Below are positions 56,681 through 64,000 of a DNA stretch of 64,000 bases, piece by piece. The DNA is from Mesobacillus zeae (GTDB lineage Bacteria; Bacillota; Bacilli; Bacillales; Cytobacillaceae): assembly GCF_003570705.1 (NCBI RefSeq), contig NZ_QWVT01000010.1, positions 1-64,000 of the forward strand, written 5' to 3'. Under the pieces are notes generated by a model. The model was not told the DNA's origin, did no database searches, and worked only from the letters and a program-made list of their open reading frames with translations. Numbering within the stretch: position 1 is the stretch's first letter; each line of letters starts with the position of its first letter. A program made the translations under genes and the position numbers.

Positions 56681-57106
56681 TTAACGATGGTCAACAAAGT
56701 AAATCCAGTGGAACAGCGATCCGCATACCTTCCCGAGGACAATGGCCATCAGGAGGGCTATGATCCTGTCTTCGGCATAAACCCTTTTAGCAAGGATTGG
56801 AAGGACATTCAGCACCTCCGTAAGGGCTGCAGCCAGCATTCCGACAAAAACACCACTTGCAAGCCCGATTGGAATTGTGATAAGGCTGGAAAAATGAAAA
56901 ACAGGTTCGTTGAGTCCTGCTACAGTTCCTGCAACCGCCCCAGTTATCACCGCCCATTCATACCAATGGATCAATTTCTTCGTTTTTGTCAGCTGTGTCA
57001 GGCGCGGAATAAGGCCAAGAACGGTCAGAAACGCCACAAAGCCTGCGCCCACCGCCAGGCCACCAGACAGGCCCGCCAACATGACAAAGAGAATCTTAAC
57101 GGTCAT
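56681..57106 (-). CDS. spoVAB: Stage V sporulation protein AB
   Basis: Polytopic membrane protein of the SpoVA cluster, 141 residues as in B. subtilis, with about four membrane segments. The block [25 protein letters not shown] near residue 20 is family-typical. ATG 57106 overlaps the end of spoVAA by 11 bp; a TTG one codon earlier is possible. It is followed directly by spoVAEA. Confidence 0.93.
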   Translation of the reverse strand: MTVKILFVMLAGLSGGLAVGAGFVAFLTVLGLIPRLTQLTKTKKLIHWYEWAVITGAVAGTVAGLNEPVFHFSSLITIPIGLASGVFVGMLAAALTEVLNVLPILAKRVYAEDRIIALLMAIVLGKVCGSLFHWIYFVDHR

Positions 57107-57716
57107 CAAGATGTTTCACGCTTTCCTTGTTTTCATACATGGCAACATACTGGTCAAGCGCCTGCTGGTAATTGAACATTTCCACTTCAAGCGGGCTTGG
57201 TTCCTCATTGAGCCTCTTCTTAAATACATGATTGAAAAATAGGACCATTCCTAGCCCGATTCCGAGTGAATATGGAACCTGGAAAAGCAGCGGCTTGTCC
57301 GTGCGCTTTCCTGTCACTATGGCGAAAAGTTTTTTTTGGACACCCTGCATACTTACATCTTCATGGAAGTTCATGATCGTCAAGGCAGCCCCGATAAAAA
57401 GGAGTATCCAAGTTAGGACAAACAAGGCAAACGACATGACTTTCCTCTTGAATATTACTTCAATGATTGTTTGAGGCGGTCCAATGGCCTGTACCTCCGC
57501 GTCCGGGAACTCTGAGGTAATCAGCCGTATAACCCTCATAATATCGATCACAATGATATTATTGTCCTTCAATGTCACTCGGTGCACCGGCAGCTTTTGC
57601 AGCTTCTCGAGAATTTGTTCTTCAGCTATCACTTGGGCGATATCCTTTAGTACAACCGAAGCTTCAGGATTGACCTGAGTCCGGTTCCGCATGCGGATAT
57701 AGATCGTTTTTTCCAT
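57096..57716 (-). CDS. spoVAA: Stage V sporulation protein AA
   Basis: Membrane-anchored SpoVA protein, 206 residues as in B. subtilis. The N-terminal soluble domain (about 1-90, MEKTIYIRMRNRTQV..., with GPPQTIIEVIFKRK) is followed by about two membrane segments (near 95-115 and 145-165). It opens the operon that continues with spoVAB, spoVAEA and spoVAF, so its promoter should be forespore-specific (sigma-G) by analogy; I did not find it with confidence. Confidence 0.92.
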   Translation of the reverse strand: MEKTIYIRMRNRTQVNPEASVVLKDIAQVIAEEQILEKLQKLPVHRVTLKDNNIIVIDIMRVIRLITSEFPDAEVQAIGPPQTIIEVIFKRKVMSFALFVLTWILLFIGAALTIMNFHEDVSMQGVQKKLFAIVTGKRTDKPLLFQVPYSLGIGLGMVLFFNHVFKKRLNEEPSPLEVEMFNYQQALDQYVAMYENKESVKHLDDR

Positions 57717-57824
57717 ACCATTCACATCCAGCACATTGTTTTCCTTGTATAAATAGTATGGTTTCCATCCTCCATTTCATTAACCCAAAAAATGGTTTTT
57801 ATATTTCCTGCCAAGACCACACGC

Positions 57825-57861
57825 AAAAAAGCCGCAGGGATCATTGATCCATGCGGCTTTT
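57825..57861 (-). terminator. Terminator overlapping the end of sigF
   Basis: Imperfect arms GCCGCATGGATCA/TGATCCCTGCGGC around a single-base loop core, then TTTTTTGC. The sigF stop lies in the hairpin. Confidence 0.88.
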
Positions 57862-58599
57862 CATTTGCTGAAGTATTTTCTTTTCGAGCCTGGATACTTG
57901 GACTTGCGAGATGCCAAGCCTTGAAGCAACCTCAGACTGTGTCTGGTCCTTATAGTAGCGTAGATAAACGATCAGCTTTTCCCTCTCATTCAGCTCCCTG
58001 ATTGCTTCCTTAAGGGCAATCTTATCAAACCATCTGCCTTCCTCGCCGTTATCAATTTGGTCGAGCAAGGTAATCGGGTCCCCATCATTTTCATAAACGG
58101 TCTCATGAATGGATGACGGCGCCCTGCTGGCTTCCTGAGCCATGATTACTTCTTCAGGCGTAAGCTCAAGGAATTCCGCCACTTCATTCACTGTTGGCAC
58201 CCTTCCGAGATTCTTGGACAATTCATCCTTTGCCCTGCGGATTTTATTGCCCGTTTCCTTCAGTGAACGGCTGACTTTAACAGCACCGTCATCCCTGATA
58301 AATCTCTGGATTTCGCCGATGATCATCGGAACAGCGTAAGTGGAGAACTTTACATCATAGGACAGATCAAACTTGTCAACAGATTTCAGCAGGCCGATAC
58401 TTCCAATTTGAAAAAGATCATCCGGTTCGTAGCCACGGTTTAGGAAACGCTGGACAACAGACCATACGAGGCGCATATTTTTCTGGACGATGGTATCCCT
58501 TGCCAGCTGGTCGCCCGCCTGGCTCCTCTTAATCAACTCTTTCACTTCATGATCCTTCAAATAGGCTTGGCTGCTATCGTTTTTAACCTCCACATCCAT
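57841..58599 (-). CDS. sigF: Sporulation sigma factor F
   Basis: First forespore-specific sigma factor. 252 residues as expected, with region 2 (RDTIVQKNMRLVWSVVQRF, DDLFQIGSIGLLKSVDKFD), region 3 (AEFLELTPEEVIMAQEA) and region 4 (QTQSEVASRLGISQVQVSRLEKKILQ). Its activity is held by SpoIIAB and freed by SpoIIAA, both encoded just upstream in the same operon. Confidence 0.97.
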   Translation of the reverse strand: MDVEVKNDSSQAYLKDHEVKELIKRSQAGDQLARDTIVQKNMRLVWSVVQRFLNRGYEPDDLFQIGSIGLLKSVDKFDLSYDVKFSTYAVPMIIGEIQRFIRDDGAVKVSRSLKETGNKIRRAKDELSKNLGRVPTVNEVAEFLELTPEEVIMAQEASRAPSSIHETVYENDGDPITLLDQIDNGEEGRWFDKIALKEAIRELNEREKLIVYLRYYKDQTQSEVASRLGISQVQVSRLEKKILQQMKSRMDQ

Positions 58600-58611
58600 A
58601 AGCAGGTCTCC

Positions 58612-59052
58612 TTAATTGCACAGCGCTTTGCTTTTTGTTAAGTGCTTTTTCAACCGGATCTCTGTTCCAAATCCTGGCTCTGAACGAACTTCCACTTCAT
58701 CCATGAAATTTTCCATAATCGTGAAGCCCATTCCTGAACGTTCAAGTTCTGGTTTCGATGTGTAGAGGGGCTGGCGTGCTTCCTCCACATCACTGATTCC
58801 CATGCCTTCGTCCCTAATAACAATATCCACTTTTCCTTCTTCCATAAGAACTGAAATATACACCATGCCGTCAGGCGAACCCTCATAGCCATGAATAATG
58901 GCATTTGTCACTGCTTCCGAAATAACTGTTTTGATTTCGGTCAGTTCATCCATGGTCGGGTCAAGCTGGGCGATAAATGCCGCTACGGTTACCCGGGCGA
59001 AGGATTCGTTTTGGCTAAGAGCGCTGAATTGAAGATTCATTTCGTTTTTCAT
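58612..59052 (-). CDS. spoIIAB: Anti-sigma F factor SpoIIAB
   Basis: Protein kinase and anti-sigma factor that binds SigF with ATP and phosphorylates SpoIIAA. 146 residues with the GHKL ATPase motifs [13 protein letters not shown] near residue 47, DEGMGISD, and [12 protein letters not shown] near 110. The start may be ATG 59052 (matching B. subtilis MKNEM) or the adjacent ATG 59055; GGGGG is upstream of both. Confidence 0.97.
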   Translation of the reverse strand: MKNEMNLQFSALSQNESFARVTVAAFIAQLDPTMDELTEIKTVISEAVTNAIIHGYEGSPDGMVYISVLMEEGKVDIVIRDEGMGISDVEEARQPLYTSKPELERSGMGFTIMENFMDEVEVRSEPGFGTEIRLKKHLTKSKALCN

Positions 59053-59057
59053 CATCT

Positions 59058-59405
59058 TCAAGCCCCCAATCTTTCCAATGCATACTCTTCTGTCGGTTCA
59101 AGACGGACGATCTTGAATAGTCCGGACATATCGAACAGCCTTTTGACAGGGGCCGAGATTGCACAGACAATCATTTCGCCATGCAGTTGCTTGATTTGTT
59201 TATATCTGCCAAGGATGACACCGAGACCTGAACTATCCATGAATGACAGTTCTTCTAGGTTCAGGACGATATGGCGTACATTTTCACTTTCAAGGGCTTT
59301 TGTTGCCTGTTCGCGAAGCTCATCTGCTGTGTGATGGTCCAGTTCACCGCTTAAACGTATACACAAGACATTATTTTTGATTTCCATACTTATGGCAAGA
59401 CTCAC
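59058..59405 (-). CDS. spoIIAA: Anti-sigma F factor antagonist SpoIIAA
   Basis: STAS-domain protein that, unphosphorylated, releases SigF from SpoIIAB. 115 residues; phospho-acceptor Ser at about 58 in [20 protein letters not shown] 59405 has AAGGAGGT ~10 bases upstream and gives the family start MSLA. It opens spoIIAA-spoIIAB-sigF, with a sigma-H-type promoter before it. Confidence 0.97.
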   Translation of the reverse strand: MSLAISMEIKNNVLCIRLSGELDHHTADELREQATKALESENVRHIVLNLEELSFMDSSGLGVILGRYKQIKQLHGEMIVCAISAPVKRLFDMSGLFKIVRLEPTEEYALERLGA

Positions 59406-59444
59406 TTATCCCTAGACCTCCTTATATCTGGTATAGTGAGTCAA

Positions 59445-59472
59445 ATTCGCCTTGCGTGCCTGTAAATCCTCC
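59445..59472 (-). promoter_or_regulatory. Sigma-H-type promoter of the spoIIA operon
   Basis: GGAGGATTT (59464-59472), exactly 14 bp, then CGAAT (59445-59449) on the minus strand, ~40 bp upstream of spoIIAA. It matches RWAGGANNT-N14-HGAAT at all but one position. Confidence 0.75.
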
Positions 59473-59550
59473 TTGGAGACAAAATTAGCCGGCATTCGCT
59501 AAAAGTAGTGATACTTCCCTATCCTTTCGACATAAGGCTAATAAAGTTCA

Positions 59551-60723
59551 TTATTCTCCAGTCCTTGTAAACATTCCAAATGCCCTTTTGTACAGCTGCC
59601 ACCAATTTGCCGCGGGCACTGTCTCTTTAGCGGCAAGCGGGGACTCAGCCAATGTCTTCCCATTATGCATGAGCTTGATTTTTCCGACTGTGTCGCCTTT
59701 TTGGACTGGTGCTTTCAAATTTTTTTCAAGGATAATCTTCTGCTTAATTTTCCGGACGTCCTCACCTTTTTTGGTCAACAATGAAATTCTTTCTGAAGTT
59801 ACCGCATCGACACTCTTTTTGCTCCCTTTACTGACAGCCACCTTTCCAAGCGGATGGCTTTTTTTCATCATGGGATGCGATTCGTACTGACTGAACGCAT
59901 AATCAAGCATTTTTGTAACCTGCGCGTTCCTTGATTTTGATGTCGGTGCACCAAATACAACAGCAATTACCCTCATATTATCCTTCCTGGCAGTTGCAGT
60001 TAGACAGTACTTCGCCTCATTTGTAAATCCTGTTTTCAAGCCATCGACGCTCGGATAAAAGCGCACAAGCCTATTTGTATTGACAAGCCAGAACTTCTTG
60101 TCCGTGTCTTCACGAAGATAGGCCTCATATTGGCCGGTGAATTTGGTGATCCCTTCATATTTAAGCAGCTCTTTTGCCATGGAAGCCATATCACGTGCTG
60201 TACTGTAATGGCCCTCAACAGGCAAGCCTGTCGCGTTTTTAAATACCGTATTTTTCAGTCCAAGTTCTTTCACTTTTTTGTTCATGAGTTTTACGAAAGC
60301 TTCTTCTGAACCAGCAAGCCTTTCAGCCATGGCAACGGATGCATCATTACCTGAACCGATGGCAATTCCTTTCAGCATCTCCTTAGTCGTCATTTCTTCG
60401 CCGGGCTCCAGGAAAATTTGTGATCCTCCCATGGAAGCCGCATATTCGCTGGCCCGAATTTTTTCATCCATTTTCAGCCTGCCTTCATCAAGAGCCTCCA
60501 TGATGAGCAGCATCGTCATAATTTTGGTCATACTTGCCGGAGGCAGCCTTACATCGCTCTTTTTTTCATAAAGCGCCCTTCCTGTATCACGTTCTATCAA
60601 AATAGCCGAGCTTGCATCGTCTGCCAAATTAATTCCTTTTTCCGCCGCTGACGCAGGCGGCGCCATAATTCCTGTAAAAAGAAACATAGATAGGAGCAAA
60701 CCTATCATTCCACTTTTTCTCAT
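59551..60723 (-). CDS. dacF: D-alanyl-D-alanine carboxypeptidase DacF
   Basis: Forespore penicillin-binding protein that adjusts spore peptidoglycan cross-linking. 390 residues: a signal peptide (to about residue 27), the S11 active-site ASMTK (Ser at about 64), GSGND, and KTGFT, then a C-terminal beta-rich domain. ATG 60723 has TTAGGAGGG 9 bases upstream; ATG 60729 is too close to it. Directly upstream of spoIIAA as in B. subtilis. Confidence 0.95.
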   Translation of the reverse strand: MRKSGMIGLLLSMFLFTGIMAPPASAAEKGINLADDASSAILIERDTGRALYEKKSDVRLPPASMTKIMTMLLIMEALDEGRLKMDEKIRASEYAASMGGSQIFLEPGEEMTTKEMLKGIAIGSGNDASVAMAERLAGSEEAFVKLMNKKVKELGLKNTVFKNATGLPVEGHYSTARDMASMAKELLKYEGITKFTGQYEAYLREDTDKKFWLVNTNRLVRFYPSVDGLKTGFTNEAKYCLTATARKDNMRVIAVVFGAPTSKSRNAQVTKMLDYAFSQYESHPMMKKSHPLGKVAVSKGSKKSVDAVTSERISLLTKKGEDVRKIKQKIILEKNLKAPVQKGDTVGKIKLMHNGKTLAESPLAAKETVPAANWWQLYKRAFGMFTRTGE

Positions 60724-60854
60724 GCCCATAACCCTCCTAACTTGTATATGGACTATTTTTTCCACACAATCCAATTTTATACAACAAATTCCCACCCTTA
60801 TGAAAATACTTCAGGGCAGGATTGGGCTAGACGTATATTCTCATCATCACCGAA

Positions 60855-60895
60855 AAAACAGAAAACCGGCAGTTCACATGGAATGCTGCCGGTTT
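60855..60895 (-). terminator. Second terminator after pdp
   Basis: Ten-base arms AAACCGGCAG/CTGCCGGTTT with a 13-base loop, then TCTGTTTTTTC on the minus strand. Confidence 0.8.
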
Positions 60896-60924
60896 CTCTA
60901 TATTATGATTTTATTTCCCAGAAA

Positions 60925-60953
60925 ACAAAAAAGCAGGGATGGATTCCCTGCTT
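60925..60953 (-). terminator. First terminator after pdp
   Basis: Nine-base arms AAGCAGGGA/TCCCTGCTT with a 5-base loop, then TTTTTTG on the minus strand. Confidence 0.88.
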
Positions 60954-60969
60954 CTACGCTCATTCCTAT

Positions 60970-62274
60970 TTATTTTGTGATTTCTTCATGGACTAAGACT
61001 GGTGCATCAACATGGTTTGACGACAGTTTGATGCTCTTGTAAAGTTTTTCCTTCACAGCGCTGACGTCTTCAAAGTTGCTGTAAATGGTAAGGAGGGAAT
61101 CTCCTTTTGACACTTTATCCCCGATTTTTTTCTTGAGGACAAGGCCAACAGCCAGATCGATCACAGAATCTTTTGTAGCGCGGCCCGCACCTAGAAGCAT
61201 TGCAGCCGTTCCGACTTCATCAGCAATGATTTCTGATACATATCCGTCTTCTTTTGCTTCAAGCTCAAATGTGTATTTGGCTTGCGGCATTTTAGCAGGA
61301 TCATCGACAACCGACGCGTTTCCGCCTTGGGAGCTGAGGAACACGCGGAATGACTCAAGCGCGGATCCGTCTTTAATGGCTGTTTCAAGCAGTTCGCGTG
61401 CTTCTTGATGTGAGCCTGCTTTTCCAGCAAGGTAAACCATATGGCTTCCAAGGGTAAGGCATAGCTCTGTTAGGTCTTCAGGGCCTTCTCCCCTTAGTGT
61501 ATCAATAGCTTCCTTCACTTCAAGCGCGTTCCCGATAGCGTATCCAAGCGGCTGGCTCATATCGGAAATGACAGCCATCGTCTGTCTGCCAACATTGTTG
61601 CCGATCCTTACCATAGCCTGTGCCAATTCGCGGGAATCATCAAGAGTTTTCATGAACGCTCCAGCGCCTGTCTTAACATCAAGTACAATCGCGTCTGCAC
61701 CTGCAGCGATTTTCTTGCTCATGATCGAGCTTGCGATCAGTGGAATACTGTCAACTGTTGCGGTAACATCACGAAGTGCATACAGCTTCTTGTCTGCAGG
61801 TGTAAGGTTTCCACTTTGGCCGATAATGGCAACCTTGTTTTTGTTGACAAGCTGAATGAATTCTTCATTGTCGATTTCAACGTGAAAACCGCTGACTGCT
61901 TCAAGTTTGTCAATGGTACCGCCGGTATGTCCAAGCCCACGGCCTGACATCTTCGCTACAGGCACGCCAACTGCCGCCACAAGTGGTCCGAGCACAAGTG
62001 TTGTTGTATCGCCAACACCGCCAGTTGAGTGCTTGTCGACTTTGACGCCTTCGATCTTCGAAAGGTCGATTTGATCACCTGATTTTACCATCGACATGGT
62101 CAAGTCAGCACGTTCTCTTTCTGTCATGCCTTTATAATAGATAGCCATTGTCAGGGCGCTTACCTGATAGTCAGGAATCGATCCGTCAGTATAGCCGTTT
62201 ATGATAAATTCGATTTCTTCTGTTGTTAGTTCCTTGCCGTCACGCTTTTTTTCGATTAAATCTACCATTCTCAT
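60970..62274 (-). CDS. pdp: Pyrimidine-nucleoside phosphorylase
   Basis: Splits uridine, thymidine and deoxyuridine with phosphate, for salvage and carbon use. 434 residues; the family blocks are [20 protein letters not shown] at the start, [17 protein letters not shown] near residue 82 and [19 protein letters not shown] near 109. The C-terminal domain ends [14 protein letters not shown]. It follows pupG by ~33 bp in a drm-pupG-pdp unit; in B. subtilis pdp is elsewhere. Confidence 0.96.
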   Translation of the reverse strand: MRMVDLIEKKRDGKELTTEEIEFIINGYTDGSIPDYQVSALTMAIYYKGMTERERADLTMSMVKSGDQIDLSKIEGVKVDKHSTGGVGDTTTLVLGPLVAAVGVPVAKMSGRGLGHTGGTIDKLEAVSGFHVEIDNEEFIQLVNKNKVAIIGQSGNLTPADKKLYALRDVTATVDSIPLIASSIMSKKIAAGADAIVLDVKTGAGAFMKTLDDSRELAQAMVRIGNNVGRQTMAVISDMSQPLGYAIGNALEVKEAIDTLRGEGPEDLTELCLTLGSHMVYLAGKAGSHQEARELLETAIKDGSALESFRVFLSSQGGNASVVDDPAKMPQAKYTFELEAKEDGYVSEIIADEVGTAAMLLGAGRATKDSVIDLAVGLVLKKKIGDKVSKGDSLLTIYSNFEDVSAVKEKLYKSIKLSSNHVDAPVLVHEEITK

Positions 62275-62307
62275 CTAAATCACCAACCCATTGATATTTT
62301 ATAGCTC

Positions 62308-63132
62308 TTATTTCTGGCCGATTGTTTGAACAAGTTCCTTCACATAACGCAGAAAAGTTGTTTTGACTTTCTCAGTTGTCTCAATGACTTCTGTGTGGGA
62401 AAGCGGCTGATCCAGAATGCCAGCTGCCATATTGGAAATACATGAAATTCCAAGGACTTTCATTCCTGCATGTCTTGCAACAATAACCTCAGGGACTGTT
62501 GACATGCCGACTGCATCTCCACCTAGTATTCTGAACATCCTGATTTCAGCTGGAGTTTCATATACAGGACCTGGATTGCCCACATAAACGCCTTCCTGAA
62601 CCGTTATATTGATACTTTTCGCAACATCCCTAGCTATTTTTCGCAGTTCTTTTGAGTAAGCCTCGCTCATATCAGGGAATCTCGCGCCAAGCTGACTGTC
62701 ATTCGGTCCAAGCAGCGGGTTTGTGCCCATATTGTTGATATGGTCGGAAATCAGCATTAAGTCTCCAGGTGAAAAGCTTTCATTGATACCGCCGGCGGCG
62801 TTCGTTACAAAGAGTGTGCCCATTCCAAGTTCCTTCATCACGCGGACGGGAAAAGTCACTTTATCCATCGCGTAACCTTCGTAAAAATGAAATCTCCCTT
62901 GCATCACAGCTACCTGCACACCATTCAGTTCCCCAAATACGAACTGTCCGGCATGGCCTTCGACAGTCGAGACGGGAAAACCCGGAATCTCACTGTATGG
63001 AATCTTTACTTCGTTTTCAACTTCATCCGCAAGCACGCCGAGCCCCGAGCCCAAAATAAGGCCGACAGCTGGCTTTGCTGATAATTTCCCCTGAAGAAAT
63101 GCTGCAGCACTTTTGATTTGACTGTAATCCAT
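62308..63132 (-). CDS. pupG: Purine-nucleoside phosphorylase
   Basis: Trimeric-type (PNP/MTAP) phosphorylase cleaving guanosine, inosine and their deoxy forms. 274 residues with GLILGSGLG near residue 24, GHAGQFVFGELNG, and GVYVGNPGPVYETPAEIRM with GGDAVGMSTVPEVI later. ATG 63132 has GGGGGAG upstream. It lies 12 bp after drm and is co-transcribed. Confidence 0.95.
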   Translation of the reverse strand: MDYSQIKSAAAFLQGKLSAKPAVGLILGSGLGVLADEVENEVKIPYSEIPGFPVSTVEGHAGQFVFGELNGVQVAVMQGRFHFYEGYAMDKVTFPVRVMKELGMGTLFVTNAAGGINESFSPGDLMLISDHINNMGTNPLLGPNDSQLGARFPDMSEAYSKELRKIARDVAKSINITVQEGVYVGNPGPVYETPAEIRMFRILGGDAVGMSTVPEVIVARHAGMKVLGISCISNMAAGILDQPLSHTEVIETTEKVKTTFLRYVKELVQTIGQK

Positions 63133-63144
63133 TCGCTCTCCCCC

Positions 63145-64000
63145 TTACCTTAATTCTTTTAAGAAACTTGTACCGTGTTCCGGCATCTTCACTCCAAAGT
63201 TTTCCGCAACTGTTGCGCCAATATCGGCAAAAGTCATGCGGACAGGCAATTCACTGCCTTCCTTCATTGACTTTGAATAGGCAATCAGCGGTACATACTC
63301 GCGGGTATGGTCTGTACCCGGATGAACCGGGTCATTTCCGTGGTCTGCCGTAATGATCAAAAGGTCATCTTCTTTCATTTTTTCAAAGACTTCGGAAAGG
63401 CGTGCATCGTATTCCTCTAATGCGTTCCCGTAGCCTTCCGGGTCGCGCCTGTGACCAAACAACGCATCAAAATCTACGAGGTTCAAGAAGCTCAGGCCTT
63501 TAAAGTCCATTTCAAGTGTCTGGTTTAATTTATCCATTCCATCCATATTGGAAACAGTACGAAGCGATTGTGTCACTCCTTCGCCATCATAAATATCGGA
63601 AATTTTCCCGATAGCGATAACATCGTAACCTTCATCCTGCAATTCGTTCATTACAGTCCTTCCGAACGGCTTGAGTGCGTAGTCATGGCGATTAGCTGTC
63701 CGCTTAAAGTTTCCAGGCTCTCCAAGGAAAGGACGGGCAATGATGCGGCCTACCATATATTTTTCATCAAGAGTCAATTCACGGGCTATTTTGCAAATGC
63801 TATAAAGCTCTTCAATTGGCACGATTTCTTCGTGAGCAGCAATTTGTAATACTGAATCTGCAGACGTATACACAATGAGAGCGCCTGTTTTCATATGTTC
63901 TTCACCAAGTTCATCGAGAATCGCCGTACCGCTCGCCGGCTTATTGCCGATAATCTTCCTGCCTGTTCTTGCTTCCAGCTCTGATAGCAGTTCATCAGGG
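63145..64000 (-). CDS. drm: Phosphopentomutase, C-terminal part (cut by window edge)
   Basis: Converts (deoxy)ribose 1-phosphate to 5-phosphate after phosphorolysis by PupG or Pdp. The open frame continues past position 64000, so the N-terminus is missing. Alkaline-phosphatase-superfamily motifs remain: [48 protein letters not shown] and [22 protein letters not shown], the last two binding manganese. First gene of drm-pupG-pdp. Confidence 0.96.
   Translation of the reverse strand, partial: PDELLSELEARTGRKIIGNKPASGTAILDELGEEHMKTGALIVYTSADSVLQIAAHEEIVPIEELYSICKIARELTLDEKYMVGRIIARPFLGEPGNFKRTANRHDYALKPFGRTVMNELQDEGYDVIAIGKISDIYDGEGVTQSLRTVSNMDGMDKLNQTLEMDFKGLSFLNLVDFDALFGHRRDPEGYGNALEEYDARLSEVFEKMKEDDLLIITADHGNDPVHPGTDHTREYVPLIAYSKSMKEGSELPVRMTFADIGATVAENFGVKMPEHGTSFLKELR

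Overview
The window looks like chromosome of a spore-forming, aerobic Gram-positive bacterium of the family Bacillaceae, related to but clearly distinct from Bacillus subtilis. The support is dense minus-strand coding, strong AGGAGG-type ribosome sites, frequent GTG/TTG starts, hairpin-plus-U terminators, many sporulation genes (spoIVA, sleB-ypeB, spmAB-dacB, spoVA, spoIIA-sigF), and a gene order that follows the B. subtilis ndk-to-drm segment almost gene for gene. I saw no rRNA, tRNA, insertion sequence, prophage or CRISPR array. Species cannot be named from the sequence alone.

Layout, in window coordinates (nearly everything is on the minus strand, so transcription runs right to left). 1-300: a diverged tandem repeat. 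340-5209: ndk, the menaquinone side-chain and ring-methylation genes hepT-menG-hepS, mtrB-folE, and hbs. 5594-17647: spoIVA, yphF, yphE, gpsA, der, a YIEGIA membrane module, ypzI, fni, the S1-like ypfD, plsC, cmk, ypfB and the c-di-GMP receptor ypfA. 17813-26120: ypeB-sleB, prsW, an asparaginase, ypdA (bdr), gudB with a cre-like site, ypbH, and a MerR-B12 photoreceptor-like regulator. 26199-33386: ypbG, a CBS protein, ypbF-ypbE-ypbD-recS-ypbB, ferredoxin fer, and FMN-riboswitch-controlled ribU. 33961-39406: serA, a hisJ-like phosphatase, a LysM/M23 peptidase, and rsiX-sigX with an ECF-type promoter. 39648-49004: resE-resD, resC-resB-resA, rluB, spmB-spmA-dacB. 49259-54469: ypuI, an unrecognised gene, scpB-scpA, ypuF, orphan ribT, a 31-codon membrane peptide, lysA. 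54612-64000: a spoVA cluster without AC, AD and AEB, sigF-spoIIAB-spoIIAA with a sigma-H-type promoter, dacF, pdp, pupG and a truncated drm.

How the genes work together: hepS/hepT make the heptaprenyl chain and menG finishes menaquinone, the electron carrier of the respiratory chain that ResA-ResE help to assemble and regulate. SpoIIAA, SpoIIAB and SigF switch on the forespore programme. SpoIVA, SpmA, SpmB, DacB and DacF shape coat, core and cortex, and SpoVA proteins, SleB, YpeB and PrsW act in spore filling or germination. Drm, PupG and Pdp salvage nucleosides.

Most of the window is ordinary conserved core. The points most worth a second look are the reduced spoVA cluster, the predicted B12-dependent light sensor, the orphan ribT, the YIEGIA module, the small membrane peptide after lysA, and the tandem repeat at the left edge.
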